Assembly (NCBI RefSeq): GCF_011057685.1
Contig: NZ_LNFY01000009.1
Location: forward strand, 243,810 to 307,809
Length of the DNA stretch: 64,000 nt
Source: Thermotoga sp. Ku-13t
GTDB taxonomy: Bacteria > Thermotogota > Thermotogae > Thermotogales > DSM-5069
Reading direction: 5' to 3'
Below are positions 42,653-52,553 of the stretch, piece after piece. Made by a program: the position numbers and the translations under genes. Each line of letters starts with the position of its first letter. Position 1 is the stretch's first letter. The notes beneath the pieces were generated by a model that was not told where the DNA came from, searched no databases, and was given only the letters and a program-made list of their open reading frames with translations.

Positions 42653-43659
42653 GATTTTCAGTTCTTGGTGCTGGCAGCTGGGGAACCGCGTTCGCGAAAT
42701 TGCTCGTTGAAAACGGTCACGAGGTTCTTTTGTGGGCGAGAAGAACTGAAACTGCAGATTTGATCAACGAGCAGCACAGAAGTGAATACCTCGAAGGGGT
42801 GGAGCTTCCCCATCAGCTGAGGGCGACGAACGATCTCGAGGAAATACGAAATTTCTCCGACCTCCTGGTCGTAGCCGTGCCTGTGAAACACGTAGAAGAG
42901 ATCTTGCGAAGAATACACCCCGCACCGAAAGTGGTCCTGAATCTGTCGAAAGGGATCAACGAGGATTTGAAAACGGTCAGTCAAATCGTTCACAAAATCT
43001 GGCCTGAAACGATCTACGCGGTGCTTTCAGGACCCTGCCATGCGGTGGAAGTAGCCAGCAGGCGCCCAACGGCCGTGGTCATCGCATCGAAAGATTTGAA
43101 GCAGGCGGAAGTCTTGCAGAAAGCTGTCAGCAATTCCTATTTCAGGTCTTACATCAGTCACGATGTGATCGGTGTGGAGGTCTGTGGAGCGATCAAAAAC
43201 GTTATCGCGGTAGCCGCGGGTGTCGTGGATGGATTGGGAGGATGGTACAACGCCAAGGCCGCGCTGATTACCCGGGGTTTGCACGAGATGGCCCGCTTCG
43301 GGTTGGCGTTCGGCGCGGAGAGTCCTCTCACGTTCATGGGGCTCGCCGGTGTTGGGGATCTCGTGGTGACGTGCAACAGCCCATACAGCAGAAACCGGCA
43401 TGTCGGTGAGATGGTCGCGAAAGGGTTCGAACTGTCCGCGGTGCTCTCACAAATGAAGATGGTTGCGGAAGGCGTTCACACTGTAGGACCACTGTTGAAA
43501 CTGGCGAAGAGTTTGAACGTCGAGATGCCAATATGTGAGCAGGTTTACGAGATACTGTTCGAAAGGAAGAATCCGGAATTGAGCATTCAGCAGTTGATGA
43601 AAAGACCCTTGAAGGTGGAGAGCAGTCTCACATCAATTGGTTCGCTGTTTTGCCTCTGA
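42649..43659 (+). CDS. gpsA: Glycerol-3-phosphate dehydrogenase [NAD(P)+]
   Basis: 336 residues from TTG at 42649, chosen because GAGGTGAT precedes it and it gives the conserved start RFSVLGAGSWGTAFAKLL. NAD-binding GAGSWG near residue 7, VVLNLSKGINEDLKTV near 102, LSGPCHAVEVA near 130, the catalytic-lysine helix CGAIKNVIAVAAGVVDGLG near 180, and MGLAGVGDLVVTCNSPYSRN near 230. It makes sn-glycerol-3-phosphate for phospholipids. Its end overlaps dnaA on the other strand by 32 bases. Confidence 0.96.
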   Translation: MRFSVLGAGSWGTAFAKLLVENGHEVLLWARRTETADLINEQHRSEYLEGVELPHQLRATNDLEEIRNFSDLLVVAVPVKHVEEILRRIHPAPKVVLNLSKGINEDLKTVSQIVHKIWPETIYAVLSGPCHAVEVASRRPTAVVIASKDLKQAEVLQKAVSNSYFRSYISHDVIGVEVCGAIKNVIAVAAGVVDGLGGWYNAKAALITRGLHEMARFGLAFGAESPLTFMGLAGVGDLVVTCNSPYSRNRHVGEMVAKGFELSAVLSQMKMVAEGVHTVGPLLKLAKSLNVEMPICEQVYEILFERKNPELSIQQLMKRPLKVESSLTSIGSLFCL

Positions 43660-44950
43660 AATGTTCTAGAACCTTGTGCAGGGCCGATTCAAGTGATTTG
43701 TTGTTCTTCAGATTCAGCGCGAACCTTTCAATGGCGTTGGACACCGTGGGATGAGATTTGTTGAAGGTCTCCGCTATCTTTCTCAGGGATAGTCCGAGAT
43801 AATTCTTCGCCACGTACATACCGAGCTGGCGGGCGACGAGAACGTTACTCTTTCTGCTGTTCCCTTTGAGTTCTTCGTGTGTAACGTTGAAGATCTCACT
43901 CAAAACTTCGAAGAGTTCTTCTTCTATTGGTTTTTTCACCGTTTCTGGCTCTATGGAGAGTATCTGTCTCGCCTTTGAAACATCGATATCCTCGTTGTAA
44001 ATCTGCTTATGCATCAGGAGCTTCGCGATGGCGCCTTTCAGTCTTCTCATGTTGTCGTTGAACTTCTCCGCGATGAGCATCAAAACGTCGTCTGATAGGT
44101 CCCCTCCTTCGAGTTTGACCATCTTCTGGGCTATCTTGAAACAGGTCTCAACGTCCGGTTTTTCTATCTTCACAACCACACCCATCTGGAAGCGGCTTAT
44201 CAGTCTATCCTGAAATCCATCGAGCATTTGCGGGTCTCTGTCGGAACATATCACGATCTGTTTACCGGCGTTGTGGAGTTCGTTGAAGGTGTGGAACAAC
44301 TCAGTCTGAATACCGTTCTTGCCGATGAGGAACTGTACATCGTCCAGCAACAGCACGTCTATCTTCGTTCTGTAACGCTCCCTGAATTCCTGAGCGGTAC
44401 CCCTCTGAATGGCCTCTATCAGCTCGTTCAGGAACCGCTCGCTGGTCAAGTAGACAACTCTCATCTCCGGCTGGTGCTTGAAAAGATAATGGCCTATGGC
44501 CTGCAGAAGGTGCGTTTTTCCCAGCCCTACACCACCGTACACGAACAGTGGGTTGTACTTGCCCGGATGCTTCGCGACTTCCAAACAGGCACTGTAAGCG
44601 AACATGTTGCCGGGGCCCACCACGAAGTTCTCGAAAGTAAAGATCGGATTCAGTGGGGTGAGAACGAGCGGCCTTTTTCTGACCAAAGGCTCACGTTCGT
44701 CTTCTTCGGGCTGGTTATGCAGCGGTGCGTGCTCTATCCTGAACTCCACGGGGCGATTGAAGACCTCTTTCAGCGTACGGGCTATGAGACTACCGTACTT
44801 CATCTCAAGCCAATCCTTTATGAAGAGGTTGCCAACCTCGAAGACGACGAGATTTTCCCCTATTTCTTTAACATCGAACGTGCTGAACCAGCTATCCCAG
44901 GTTCGACGGTTCAGCTTTGCTTTCAGCGCCTCTATGATCTTTTCTTTCAT
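43628..44950 (-). CDS. dnaA: Chromosomal replication initiator DnaA
   Basis: 440 residues from the ATG at 44950 (MKEKIIEALKAKL...), matching relatives; the frame continues further upstream without a binding site. Domain I LNRRTWDSWFSTF, domain III AAA+ with Walker A GGVGLGKTHLLQAIGH near residue 135, Walker B KIDVLLLDDVQFLIGKNG near 193, SRFQMGVVVKIE and RRLKGAIAKLL. Domain IV has the DNA-binding helix KIAETFNKSHPTVSNAIERF. No dnaN neighbour. I found no 12-mer Thermotoga-type DnaA boxes in the 150 bases upstream. Confidence 0.97.
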   Translation of the reverse strand: MKEKIIEALKAKLNRRTWDSWFSTFDVKEIGENLVVFEVGNLFIKDWLEMKYGSLIARTLKEVFNRPVEFRIEHAPLHNQPEEDEREPLVRKRPLVLTPLNPIFTFENFVVGPGNMFAYSACLEVAKHPGKYNPLFVYGGVGLGKTHLLQAIGHYLFKHQPEMRVVYLTSERFLNELIEAIQRGTAQEFRERYRTKIDVLLLDDVQFLIGKNGIQTELFHTFNELHNAGKQIVICSDRDPQMLDGFQDRLISRFQMGVVVKIEKPDVETCFKIAQKMVKLEGGDLSDDVLMLIAEKFNDNMRRLKGAIAKLLMHKQIYNEDIDVSKARQILSIEPETVKKPIEEELFEVLSEIFNVTHEELKGNSRKSNVLVARQLGMYVAKNYLGLSLRKIAETFNKSHPTVSNAIERFALNLKNNKSLESALHKVLEHFRGKTANQLM

Positions 44951-45076
44951 GAGTGAGACCCCAATCTGTCTGAGAGAGTGAACGAGCACTATTATTATCT
45001 ATCCAGCAGGTGGAGTGGATCAAGGAACAGAATTGTTTATGTTCTAAAAAACTTCCACTGGGGTGAGAGGGAAAAG

Positions 45077-45101
45077 AAAAGAGGCGGACCTCCGCCTCTT
45101 T

Positions 45102-45102
<1 letters not shown>
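45077..45102 (-). terminator. Intrinsic terminator after the ferredoxin gene
   Basis: AAAAGAGGCGG (45102-45092 on the minus strand) pairs with CCGCCTCTTTT (45087-45077) around a 4-base loop, and the minus-strand sequence continues CTTTTCCC. It starts at the ferredoxin stop codon and separates that gene from dnaA, so dnaA needs its own promoter between 44951 and 45076, where none is obvious. Confidence 0.85.
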
Positions 45103-45311
<209 letters not shown>

Positions 45312-45373
45312 CTAAGTCTTATTATAGTAGAAACACCACGAAGCGTAGTAAACTTCTTTGGGGAGGTGTCACC

Positions 45374-46045
45374 ATGAAGAAGGTGGTGGTTTTGTTGATC
45401 TGTGTTCCTCTGTTCATCTTCGCCGTTTCCGCGAACGAGCGTTTGAGCTCAGCTTTAACCATTCTGAAGGAGCTGTCGAACATTCCAGACAGCGGGGCAT
45501 TCGTTGAACTGCTGAGGCAGGCGGAAGGCATCGCGATCTTTCCAAGCTTGATCAAAGTGGGTTTCGTCATCGGTGGTCAGTACGGTGAAGGTTTCATGCT
45601 CAAGCGCAACGTTGATACTGGTAAATGGTACGGACCGGTATTTCTGAAACTCACAGGGCTGAGCCTTGGTGCACAGGTGGGGATTCAGAACGTTGGATTA
45701 GTTCTCGTGCTGATGAACGAACAAGCTGTGAAAAATCTGGTCTCAGGCAACATAACTCTCGGTGGCAGTGTGAGCATCGCAGCAGGTCCTATGGGTAGGT
45801 CTCTCTCTGCGGAAACGGATTACAAGCTCCAGGCGTCGATGTATTCGTATTCTGTGAGCAAAGGATTCTTTGCAGGTCTCTCTCTGCAAGGATCGGTCGT
45901 TCAGGTAGACAACGATGCCAACAAAGAATACTACGGTTCACTGTTGACCAGTGAAGAGATGCTGAAACGCGAACCTGCGACTAAAGAAGCGGTAGAACTG
46001 GTCAAGTTTCTCAACAGCTTGATTTACCTGCAACCTGGTGAATAA
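45374..46045 (+). CDS. SYLF (Ysc84/DUF500) domain exported protein
   Basis: 223 residues from the ATG at 45374 after GGGGAGGTG. Signal peptide [20 protein letters not shown]. The mature protein fits the SYLF lipid-binding domain: [77 protein letters not shown] and [21 protein letters not shown] proteins bind phosphoinositides in eukaryotes; the bacterial role is unknown. It lies 29 bases before uvrB and may be the first gene of that transcript. Confidence 0.9.
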   Translation: MKKVVVLLICVPLFIFAVSANERLSSALTILKELSNIPDSGAFVELLRQAEGIAIFPSLIKVGFVIGGQYGEGFMLKRNVDTGKWYGPVFLKLTGLSLGAQVGIQNVGLVLVLMNEQAVKNLVSGNITLGGSVSIAAGPMGRSLSAETDYKLQASMYSYSVSKGFFAGLSLQGSVVQVDNDANKEYYGSLLTSEEMLKREPATKEAVELVKFLNSLIYLQPGE

Positions 46046-46074
46046 CAGGATCTCGATCGGGAGGAATTGAGAGT

Positions 46075-48051
46075 TTGTTCCAGTTGGTGAGCGATTTTGA
46101 ACCTACCGGTGATCAGCCGCAGGCCATAGAAAAACTCGTGGAAGGTGTACTCAAAGGTTACAGGTTCCAGACGCTCATAGGTGTCACTGGCAGTGGCAAG
46201 ACGTTCACGATGGCCAACGTGATCGCGCGCTTGAACAGGCCGGCGCTGGTCATCTCGCCGAACAAGACTCTTGCCGCACAGCTTTACGGTGAGTTCAAGT
46301 CGTTCTTCCCAAACAACAAGGTCGAGTATTTCATCAGTTACTACGATTATTACCAGCCGGAGGCGTACGTGCCCTCGAAGGACCTCTACATAGAAAAGAA
46401 TGCAGATATCAACGACGTTCTCGTGCGCATGAGGATGTCCACGTTCAAATCCGTGAGAACGCGCAGGGACGTCATCGTGGTGGCCAGCGTTTCCTGCATC
46501 TACGCTTCGGGTGATCCTACGGATTTTGACACGATGAACATCCAGCTGCACGTTGGTCAAAAAATCGAACCGTACGAAGTAGCACAGAAACTCGCAAGGA
46601 TAGGTTACTCAAGGAGCAACGAGATCACTCTCAAGGGTTGTTTCAGGCTCACGGGAGACGTGCTGGAGATATATCCAACTTATCAGGACGAAGCGATCCG
46701 CGTTGAGTTCTTCGGCTCCGTGGTGGAAAGGATAGAATCCTTCGACAAGCTGAACAGGACGATCATAGAAGATTATCAAAAGATCACGATCTACCCTGCT
46801 GTAGAGTTCATAACCACCGAAGAGAAACTCAGGCGCGCCATCGAATCAATCAAGGAAGAACTTCAGCAGAGGCTCAAAGAGCTGAAAAAGCAGGGAAAGC
46901 TTCTGGAAATGCAAAGACTCCAGCAGAGAACGATGCACGATTTAGAACTGTTGATGTCCGTAGGACACTGTCCAGGCATAGAGAACTATTCGCGACACTT
47001 CGATGGACGTAAGCCGGGTGAGCCACCCTACACGCTCCTGGACTATTTCGACAAAGATTTCATCGTTTTCATAGACGAATCACACATCGCCGTGCCGCAG
47101 CTGAGGGCCATGTGGCGCGGGGAATTCTCTCGAAAGAAGAACCTCGTGGACTACGGCTTCAGGCTCCCTTCTGCTTACGACAACAGGCCTCTCACCTTCG
47201 AGGAGTTTCTGAAAAAAGTACCGCAGATTATCTTCGTCTCGGCGACGCCAGGACCTTTCGAGCTGCAGGTGAGCGAGCAGGTCGTCGAGCAGCTGATCAG
47301 GCCAACGGGTCTCGTTGATCCGGAGGTTGAGGTGAGGCCCACCAGGGGACAGATAGACGATCTCGTCTTCGAGATCAAAAAGGTCGTCGAGAGGGGCGAG
47401 AGGGCACTCGTGACCGTGCTCACGAAGAAAACGGCCGAAAGGCTCAGCGAGTATCTGACCGAACTGGGTATCAGATCGCTCTACATACATTCAGAACTGG
47501 ACGCGATCGAGAGGATCGAGGTTCTCAAGAAATTGAGGCGGGGAGATGTGGACGTCGTCGTTGGAATCAACCTTCTCAGAGAAGGATTGGACCTTCCTGA
47601 GGTGTCTCTTGTGGCTATCCTGGATTCGGATAAGGAAGGTTTTCTGAGATCGGAAACCACGCTCATACAGATCATGGGCAGGGTGGCGAGGAACCTCAAC
47701 GGTAAGGTGCTCATGTATGCAGATCGTGTCACTCCGGCGATGCAGAGAGCGATAGAAGAAACTAACAGAAGGAGACAGATTCAGATCGAGTACAACAAAA
47801 AGCACAACATAACTCCAAAACCGATCATAAAGCCGCTGCAGATAGAAATATTCGAAAAATTCATGGACGAGAAACCCAAACTGGGGTATCTCGATCTTGT
47901 GAAGGATCTGAGCTTGGAAGAGCGCATAGCAATTCTGGAAGAAGAAATGTACAGGGCCGCAAGCGAGCTGAGATACGAGGATGCTGCCGTTTTGAGAGAC
48001 GAAATTTTCAGACTGCGGGAGGAGTTGAGGAAGAATGAAACTCATCTGTGA
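46075..48051 (+). CDS. uvrB: Excinuclease ABC subunit B
   Basis: 658 residues, TTG start after GGGAGG. Damage-verification helicase of nucleotide excision repair. Walker [19 protein letters not shown] (about 32-49), the beta-hairpin [20 protein letters not shown] near 85, DESH box [17 protein letters not shown], motif [13 protein letters not shown], motifs [22 protein letters not shown] and [11 protein letters not shown], and a C-terminal UVR coiled region ([20 protein letters not shown]). Complete. Overlaps suhB by 17 bases. Confidence 0.98.
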   Translation: MFQLVSDFEPTGDQPQAIEKLVEGVLKGYRFQTLIGVTGSGKTFTMANVIARLNRPALVISPNKTLAAQLYGEFKSFFPNNKVEYFISYYDYYQPEAYVPSKDLYIEKNADINDVLVRMRMSTFKSVRTRRDVIVVASVSCIYASGDPTDFDTMNIQLHVGQKIEPYEVAQKLARIGYSRSNEITLKGCFRLTGDVLEIYPTYQDEAIRVEFFGSVVERIESFDKLNRTIIEDYQKITIYPAVEFITTEEKLRRAIESIKEELQQRLKELKKQGKLLEMQRLQQRTMHDLELLMSVGHCPGIENYSRHFDGRKPGEPPYTLLDYFDKDFIVFIDESHIAVPQLRAMWRGEFSRKKNLVDYGFRLPSAYDNRPLTFEEFLKKVPQIIFVSATPGPFELQVSEQVVEQLIRPTGLVDPEVEVRPTRGQIDDLVFEIKKVVERGERALVTVLTKKTAERLSEYLTELGIRSLYIHSELDAIERIEVLKKLRRGDVDVVVGINLLREGLDLPEVSLVAILDSDKEGFLRSETTLIQIMGRVARNLNGKVLMYADRVTPAMQRAIEETNRRRQIQIEYNKKHNITPKPIIKPLQIEIFEKFMDEKPKLGYLDLVKDLSLEERIAILEEEMYRAASELRYEDAAVLRDEIFRLREELRKNETHL

Positions 48052-48799
48052 AGCTGCCAGAAAGGCCGGAGAAATCGCTATGGAATTTTTCGAGAAAGAG
48101 CTCTCGATAAAAACAAAAAGCATGAGGGCAGACGTTGTGACCCAGGCGGATGTGGAGTGTCAGAGGGTCATAGTCGAGGTACTGAAAGCTCATTATCCCG
48201 ATGCAATCTTCGTTCTGGAAGAAGGTTTTGAAGGAGGAAAGATACCTCACGGTGAGACCGTTTTCGTTGTGGATCCCATAGATGGGACGTTGAACTATTC
48301 GCATTCTTTACCATACTTTGCGGTGAGTATAGCCAGGATGAGCCAGGGAAGGATCATCGAAGGAGCGGTCTACTTACCTTTCAGTGACGAAATGTTCTAC
48401 GCGGAGGAAGGAAAGGGCGCGTACCTGAACGGAAGACGCATCGTGAACGACAAGAAACCGAACATGGACGGAGCCCTCCTGGTGACTGGTTGGCCGTACG
48501 ATGAAAACAAGATGGACTGGGCGTTGAGAAGTGTGGAGAAACTCAGCAAGTTGTGTCAGGAGGTCAGAATCATAGGTTCGTCCGCCCTAGAGCTGTGTTA
48601 CCTTGCGTGTGGCAGGTTCGATGGTTACTGGGAGATCGCCCTGAAACCGTGGGATGTTGCCGCTGGAGTTTTGATCGCACGTGAAGCTGGGGTTGTCGTG
48701 GGAGGATTGAACGGAGAATTCGATCTGGAGAGTGGAGAAATAGTTGCAGCGACGTCCACGTTGTTCGAGCAGTTGAGATCTGCTCTGATCGAGCTGTGA
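48035..48799 (+). CDS. suhB: Inositol-1-monophosphatase family protein
   Basis: 254 residues. Mg-dependent phosphatase of inositol-1-phosphate or related sugar phosphates. Metal motifs: [20 protein letters not shown] near residue 68, [20 protein letters not shown] near 86 and [20 protein letters not shown] near 205. Thermotogales use inositol in the compatible solute di-myo-inositol phosphate, so a role there is possible, but it could also be an FBPase-type enzyme. Starts inside the end of uvrB. Confidence 0.9.
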   Translation: MKLICEAARKAGEIAMEFFEKELSIKTKSMRADVVTQADVECQRVIVEVLKAHYPDAIFVLEEGFEGGKIPHGETVFVVDPIDGTLNYSHSLPYFAVSIARMSQGRIIEGAVYLPFSDEMFYAEEGKGAYLNGRRIVNDKKPNMDGALLVTGWPYDENKMDWALRSVEKLSKLCQEVRIIGSSALELCYLACGRFDGYWEIALKPWDVAAGVLIAREAGVVVGGLNGEFDLESGEIVAATSTLFEQLRSALIEL

Positions 48800-49455
48800 G
48801 ACCGAAGATCGTTGTTGAAGGAACCGTCGGAGCTGGCAAGACCACCTTCATAGGGGTCATTTCGAAAAGACTCGGTCTGAAACCTCTCTTCGAGCTTACA
48901 GATGAGAAGCTGGTCGATCTTCTCGCCTGCTTCTACGCGGATCCTGCGAAGTGGGGCTTTCACCTGCAGATCTATTTCCTCACGAAAAGATTCCAGCAGA
49001 TGGAGCTGGCGAAGCAGATCGGAGATGTCGTCATGGACAGAAGCATATTCTGCGATCATATTTTCCCCACGGTGCTCTTGAAGAGGAAGCAGATGAACCA
49101 GCTCGAGTACGAGATATACAGAGAAGTTCACCGGGAGTTTCTGAAGTACTCTGTTCCACCTTCCCTGATGGTTTACCTGCGTTGCTCGACTCGGACGGCG
49201 ATAGAAAGGATCAAGAAGAGAGGGCGCGGGTGGGAACTCGTGATCGACGAAGATTACTGGTATACCCTGAACGAGGAGTACGAAAGGTACTTTTCAGATT
49301 ACGATCTGTCGAGTCTGCTCATCATCGATTCAGATTCCATGGGCGAAGACTTCTTGGGTGCAGAAGAGGCTGTAATCTTTGTCTTGGGAGCAAAAGAAAA
49401 AGGAGTCTGGCTGTACGATGGAAACGAGATCAAAAGGAGGAATCGATGTGCTTGA
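48796..49455 (+). CDS. Deoxynucleoside kinase-family protein (first of a tandem pair)
   Basis: 219 residues, GTG start overlapping the suhB stop. P-loop IVVEGTVGAGKTTFIGVI (residues 5-22), the DRS substrate motif VVMDRSIFCDHIF near 80, and the arginine-rich lid RTAIERIKKRGRGWEL near 137. It phosphorylates deoxynucleosides in salvage; the specificity (dA, dG, dC, dT) cannot be read. The next gene is a paralogue of the same layout, overlapping by 8 bases. Confidence 0.88.
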   Translation: MRPKIVVEGTVGAGKTTFIGVISKRLGLKPLFELTDEKLVDLLACFYADPAKWGFHLQIYFLTKRFQQMELAKQIGDVVMDRSIFCDHIFPTVLLKRKQMNQLEYEIYREVHREFLKYSVPPSLMVYLRCSTRTAIERIKKRGRGWELVIDEDYWYTLNEEYERYFSDYDLSSLLIIDSDSMGEDFLGAEEAVIFVLGAKEKGVWLYDGNEIKRRNRCA

Positions 49456-50122
49456 AATCGTAGTCGAAGGAACGGTGGGGGCTGGTAAGACTGCGCTCGT
49501 TGAAATATTCGAAAAGGAGTGGGGCATGAAGGGGTTCTACGAGATGAACGATGAGCTGGCCGATCAACTGCTGGAGAGATATTATTCTGATCGACACAGA
49601 TGGTGTCTCACCATGGAACTTTACTTTTTGCACAAAAGGTTCCTTCAGCTCCAGCAGGCGAACCGGACCGAGCGTGCGGTCATGGATCGATCGATGATAG
49701 GAGACTTCGTCTTCGTGAGGATGCAGAAACACATGGGTTTCCTCCAGCCACTGGAATACACCATCTACGAGCAGTTCTACCGGACCATGTCCACGATTTC
49801 GCCGCGACCGAAGTTGCTCGTGTACATCAAATGCAGCGTTGAAACGGCTGTGAAACGCATCAGAAAGAGGGGTAGACCGTACGAACTGAACGTTGAGGAA
49901 CAGTATTGGAAACAGCTGGTGAAGTTTTACGATGAAACTTTCTTCGGTAGTCTGACAGGAAATGTGCTCATCATAAACGGTGACGAACTGGATTTCATTG
50001 AAAATGGTCATCACAGACTGCTCGTGCTCGAAGCCGTTCGGGAAAGTCTGAAGAACGAAGGTGTCCATTGGCTGGACAGCGGGGGACTCAGGGTTCTGGA
50101 GAACTGGTATAATAAAGTTTAG
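49448..50122 (+). CDS. Deoxynucleoside kinase-family protein (second of a tandem pair)
   Basis: 224 residues from GTG at 49448, preceded by AAAAGGAGG; longer upstream starts lie inside the previous gene. P-loop IVVEGTVGAGKTALVEIF at the start, AVMDRSMIGDFVFVRMQKHM near 75 and ETAVKRIRKRGRPYELN near 133. Residue patterns differ from the first kinase around the substrate pocket (CLTMELYFLHKRF versus HLQIYFLTKRF), which would fit two specificities, as in the dak/dgk tandem pairs of lactobacilli. Confidence 0.87.
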   Translation: MLEIVVEGTVGAGKTALVEIFEKEWGMKGFYEMNDELADQLLERYYSDRHRWCLTMELYFLHKRFLQLQQANRTERAVMDRSMIGDFVFVRMQKHMGFLQPLEYTIYEQFYRTMSTISPRPKLLVYIKCSVETAVKRIRKRGRPYELNVEEQYWKQLVKFYDETFFGSLTGNVLIINGDELDFIENGHHRLLVLEAVRESLKNEGVHWLDSGGLRVLENWYNKV

Positions 50123-50135
50123 CTGGGTTTGAGGT

Positions 50136-50726
50136 GTGATTGGTTTGGAAAGGGAAAAGTGGGTCATCGTTGGTGAAACGCTGAGGAAAGCGCGTGAAGC
50201 GCTTGGTTTAACACTTGAACAGCTGTCACAGAAGACAGACATTCCCGCGTGGAAACTCAGATTGATAGAAGAAGGGCAGTTCGACAGAGTGGACGCACCT
50301 TTTTACGTCAGGCATTACATAAGGTTGTGTGCCCAGCAACTTGGTTTGGATGCGGATCAACTCATAGGTGCGGAAGATCTGTTGAAGGAACACGTTGAAT
50401 CAGAATCCAGACGGAGGGAACGCTCCACGTCTGGGTTGTTCAACACATTGATGCTCGTTGTTTGTCTCATCGCTTTGGTGATGTTCATCTATTCTGCTGT
50501 TAGGTTTTTCGGTGTGCTGAACCAGTCGAGTGCAAAGCTTGTGAACACTGGAGATCAGGCGATTTTGCTGGACGGAAAACCCGTTGTACCCGGTGAATCA
50601 ATCCTGCTGAAAATTGGCAGTAGATACAAAGTGGAGAACAACAAAGGTGGTTGCACGATAGTTACGATGAACAGACGGTGGGTGATAAAGGTCGAAAACT
50701 TCGAGGTGGTCCTGTGGGAGAGGTGA
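50136..50726 (+). CDS. RodZ-like helix-turn-helix membrane protein
   Basis: 196 residues, GTG start (a TTG three codons later is an alternative). Cytoplasmic N-terminal HTH of the RodZ type: GETLRKAREALGLTLEQLSQ, then DIPAWKLRLIEEGQFDRVDA and PFYVRHYIRLCAQQLGLD. Charged linker, one membrane segment at about 104-127 (LFNTLMLVVCLIALVMFIYS), then a small extracytoplasmic beta domain. RodZ couples MreB filaments to the membrane; MreB and MreC are at 15610 and 14948. Start of DUF4416 overlaps its end by 13 bases. Confidence 0.82.
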   Translation: MIGLEREKWVIVGETLRKAREALGLTLEQLSQKTDIPAWKLRLIEEGQFDRVDAPFYVRHYIRLCAQQLGLDADQLIGAEDLLKEHVESESRRRERSTSGLFNTLMLVVCLIALVMFIYSAVRFFGVLNQSSAKLVNTGDQAILLDGKPVVPGESILLKIGSRYKVENNKGGCTIVTMNRRWVIKVENFEVVLWER

Positions 50727-51349
50727 AGCAGCCTGAACTGGTGAACCTCGTTATATTCATGTTTTCACAGTATGTGGACTACTGGGTGGATGCTTTGAGG
50801 CCCGAGCTTGAGCAAGCGTTTGGAAAAATAGATTACATTTCGAAGAAACTGCCGTTCAGCATCTACACGAGCTATTACGACACGGAACTGGGTTCAGATC
50901 TCTGGGGTGTGCTGATGAGCTTTGAAGATCTGATCCATCCATCGTTGCTCGCGGATGTCAAGATGTATACGAACGAGCTGGAGAAAAAGTACAGCGTTGA
51001 AGGAAAACGGAAATTCAATCTTGACCCAGGATACGTGCACCATTCGAACTTCGTTCTCGCTTCAACGAAATCCTGGGGAAACAGGGTGTATTTGAAAAAT
51101 GGTATCTACGCTGAGGTGACCTTGCTGTATCTGTCTGGTGAGTTCAAGCACTGGGAATTCACTTATCAGAACTACAGGGATGAGGAGTACAAACAGGAAC
51201 TGAAGAGGATCAGAGAACTTTACATGAAGAAGAGGAAGCGTTTCTTGAAGGGTGAGATCGATGAGAATAGGAATAAAGGTTTTGGGTTGTCCGAAGAACG
51301 AGGCAGATTGCGATGTCCTGGAGGCGATCCTTCGGAGCAAGGGCCATGA
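50714..51349 (+). CDS. DUF4416 family protein
   Basis: 211 residues from GTG at 50714 (GAGGTGG upstream). The body matches DUF4416: PFSIYTSYYDTELGSDLWGV, MSFEDLIHPSLLADVKMYTN, KFNLDPGYVHHSNFVLASTK and LKNGIYAEVTLLYLSGEFKH. The function is unknown; the family recurs in thermophiles. The final ~30 residues read in another frame across the beginning of rimO (89-base overlap) and are unlike the family, suggesting loss of an earlier stop codon. Confidence 0.8.
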   Translation: MGEVKQPELVNLVIFMFSQYVDYWVDALRPELEQAFGKIDYISKKLPFSIYTSYYDTELGSDLWGVLMSFEDLIHPSLLADVKMYTNELEKKYSVEGKRKFNLDPGYVHHSNFVLASTKSWGNRVYLKNGIYAEVTLLYLSGEFKHWEFTYQNYRDEEYKQELKRIRELYMKKRKRFLKGEIDENRNKGFGLSEERGRLRCPGGDPSEQGP

Positions 51350-52553
51350 AATAGTCGGCACCGTTGACGAAGCAGACGTCGTGATCGTAGATACATGTTG
51401 TTTCATAGAAGATGCGAAGAAGGAATCGATAGATGAGATCCTTGATTTCATAGAGTACAAAAAAAGAAAACCTTTCTTCCTCTGCGTAAAAGGTTGCCTC
51501 GTGCAGCGGTACGCACATCAACTCGTTGAAGAACTCCCTGAAGTAGACGCTTGGTACGGTGTAATTTCACCCCAGCGCATCGCCGAAGCCCTCGAACAGA
51601 GAGTCACCTACCTGGTGGGAGAGCCTGAGGCGGTCTACGATTGTGCTCCACGCTCGAAGTTCGGCAGCTACGTCTATGTCAAGATCGCCGATGGTTGTGA
51701 CAGGAGCTGCACCTTCTGTGCTATTCCTTCCTTCAAGGGTGGGTTCAGAAGTCGCAGTGTCGAAAGTATAGAAGCGGAAGTACGTGAACTGGTGAGAGGA
51801 AACGTCAAGGAAATCATTCTCGTCGCTCAGGATACAACCGCTTATGGTATCGATCTGTACGGCAAGCCTTCCCTGCCTCGCCTTCTGAAAATTCTCGACA
51901 ACATCGAAGGTGATTTTCGCATAAGGGTCATGTACATGCACCCAGACCATTTCGATGAGGAGATACTCGACACTTTCTGCAATGCACAGAAGCTTCTGCA
52001 TTATTTCGATCTACCCGTTCAGCACGGAAGCGACGAGATACTCGCAAAGATGGGAAGGATCAGAAAGAGTGACCAGCTTCTGGATCTGATTTCTTCGATA
52101 CGCAGAGTTCTACCAGATGCCGCAATAAGATCGAGCGTCATCGTCGGATTCCCGGGGGAGAAAGAGAAAAACTTCGAAGAACTTCTGGATTTCCTGAAAG
52201 CGGCGAAATTCGAAAGGCTCGGATGCTTCACCTACTCAGATGAAGAGGGAACCTTAGCGAGCAGAATGAATGAGAAGGTCGATGAAGAGATCGCGAAAGA
52301 AAGGCTGGAAGAAGTTCTTTCGCTTCAAGCAGAACTGGCGAAAGAGAGCTTGTCCAGGTTCGTCAACAAAGAGCTCGAGGTTCTCGTGGAGAAAGCTGCC
52401 AGGAACCATTACATAGCCAGATCTCACCTCGATGCACCAGAGGTGGATGGGATAGTCAAAGTTCGCAAAAGCAAGAGATTGAGCCTGCGATCTTACCATC
52501 GCGTCAGAGTGATCAACACCGATGGTTTCGATTTCGAGGGGGTAGCGCTATGA
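51261..52553 (+). CDS. rimO: Ribosomal protein uS12 methylthiotransferase
   Basis: 430 residues from ATG at 51261 (AGGGTGA upstream). Adds a methylthio group to an aspartate of ribosomal protein S12. N-terminal UPF0004 domain with cysteines in VLGCPKNEADCDVLEAIL, VDTCCFIEDAKKESIDEI and VKGCLVQRYA. Radical SAM cluster in KIADGCDRSCTFCAIPSFKG near residue 138, and C-terminal TRAM domain. RimO rather than MiaB is favoured by close agreement with the characterised T. maritima RimO. Confidence 0.95.
   Translation: MRIGIKVLGCPKNEADCDVLEAILRSKGHEIVGTVDEADVVIVDTCCFIEDAKKESIDEILDFIEYKKRKPFFLCVKGCLVQRYAHQLVEELPEVDAWYGVISPQRIAEALEQRVTYLVGEPEAVYDCAPRSKFGSYVYVKIADGCDRSCTFCAIPSFKGGFRSRSVESIEAEVRELVRGNVKEIILVAQDTTAYGIDLYGKPSLPRLLKILDNIEGDFRIRVMYMHPDHFDEEILDTFCNAQKLLHYFDLPVQHGSDEILAKMGRIRKSDQLLDLISSIRRVLPDAAIRSSVIVGFPGEKEKNFEELLDFLKAAKFERLGCFTYSDEEGTLASRMNEKVDEEIAKERLEEVLSLQAELAKESLSRFVNKELEVLVEKAARNHYIARSHLDAPEVDGIVKVRKSKRLSLRSYHRVRVINTDGFDFEGVAL

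Noticed and set aside
44951-45076. Replication origin next to dnaA
   Set aside because: No repeated DnaA-box-like 12-mers or AT-rich unwinding region seen.
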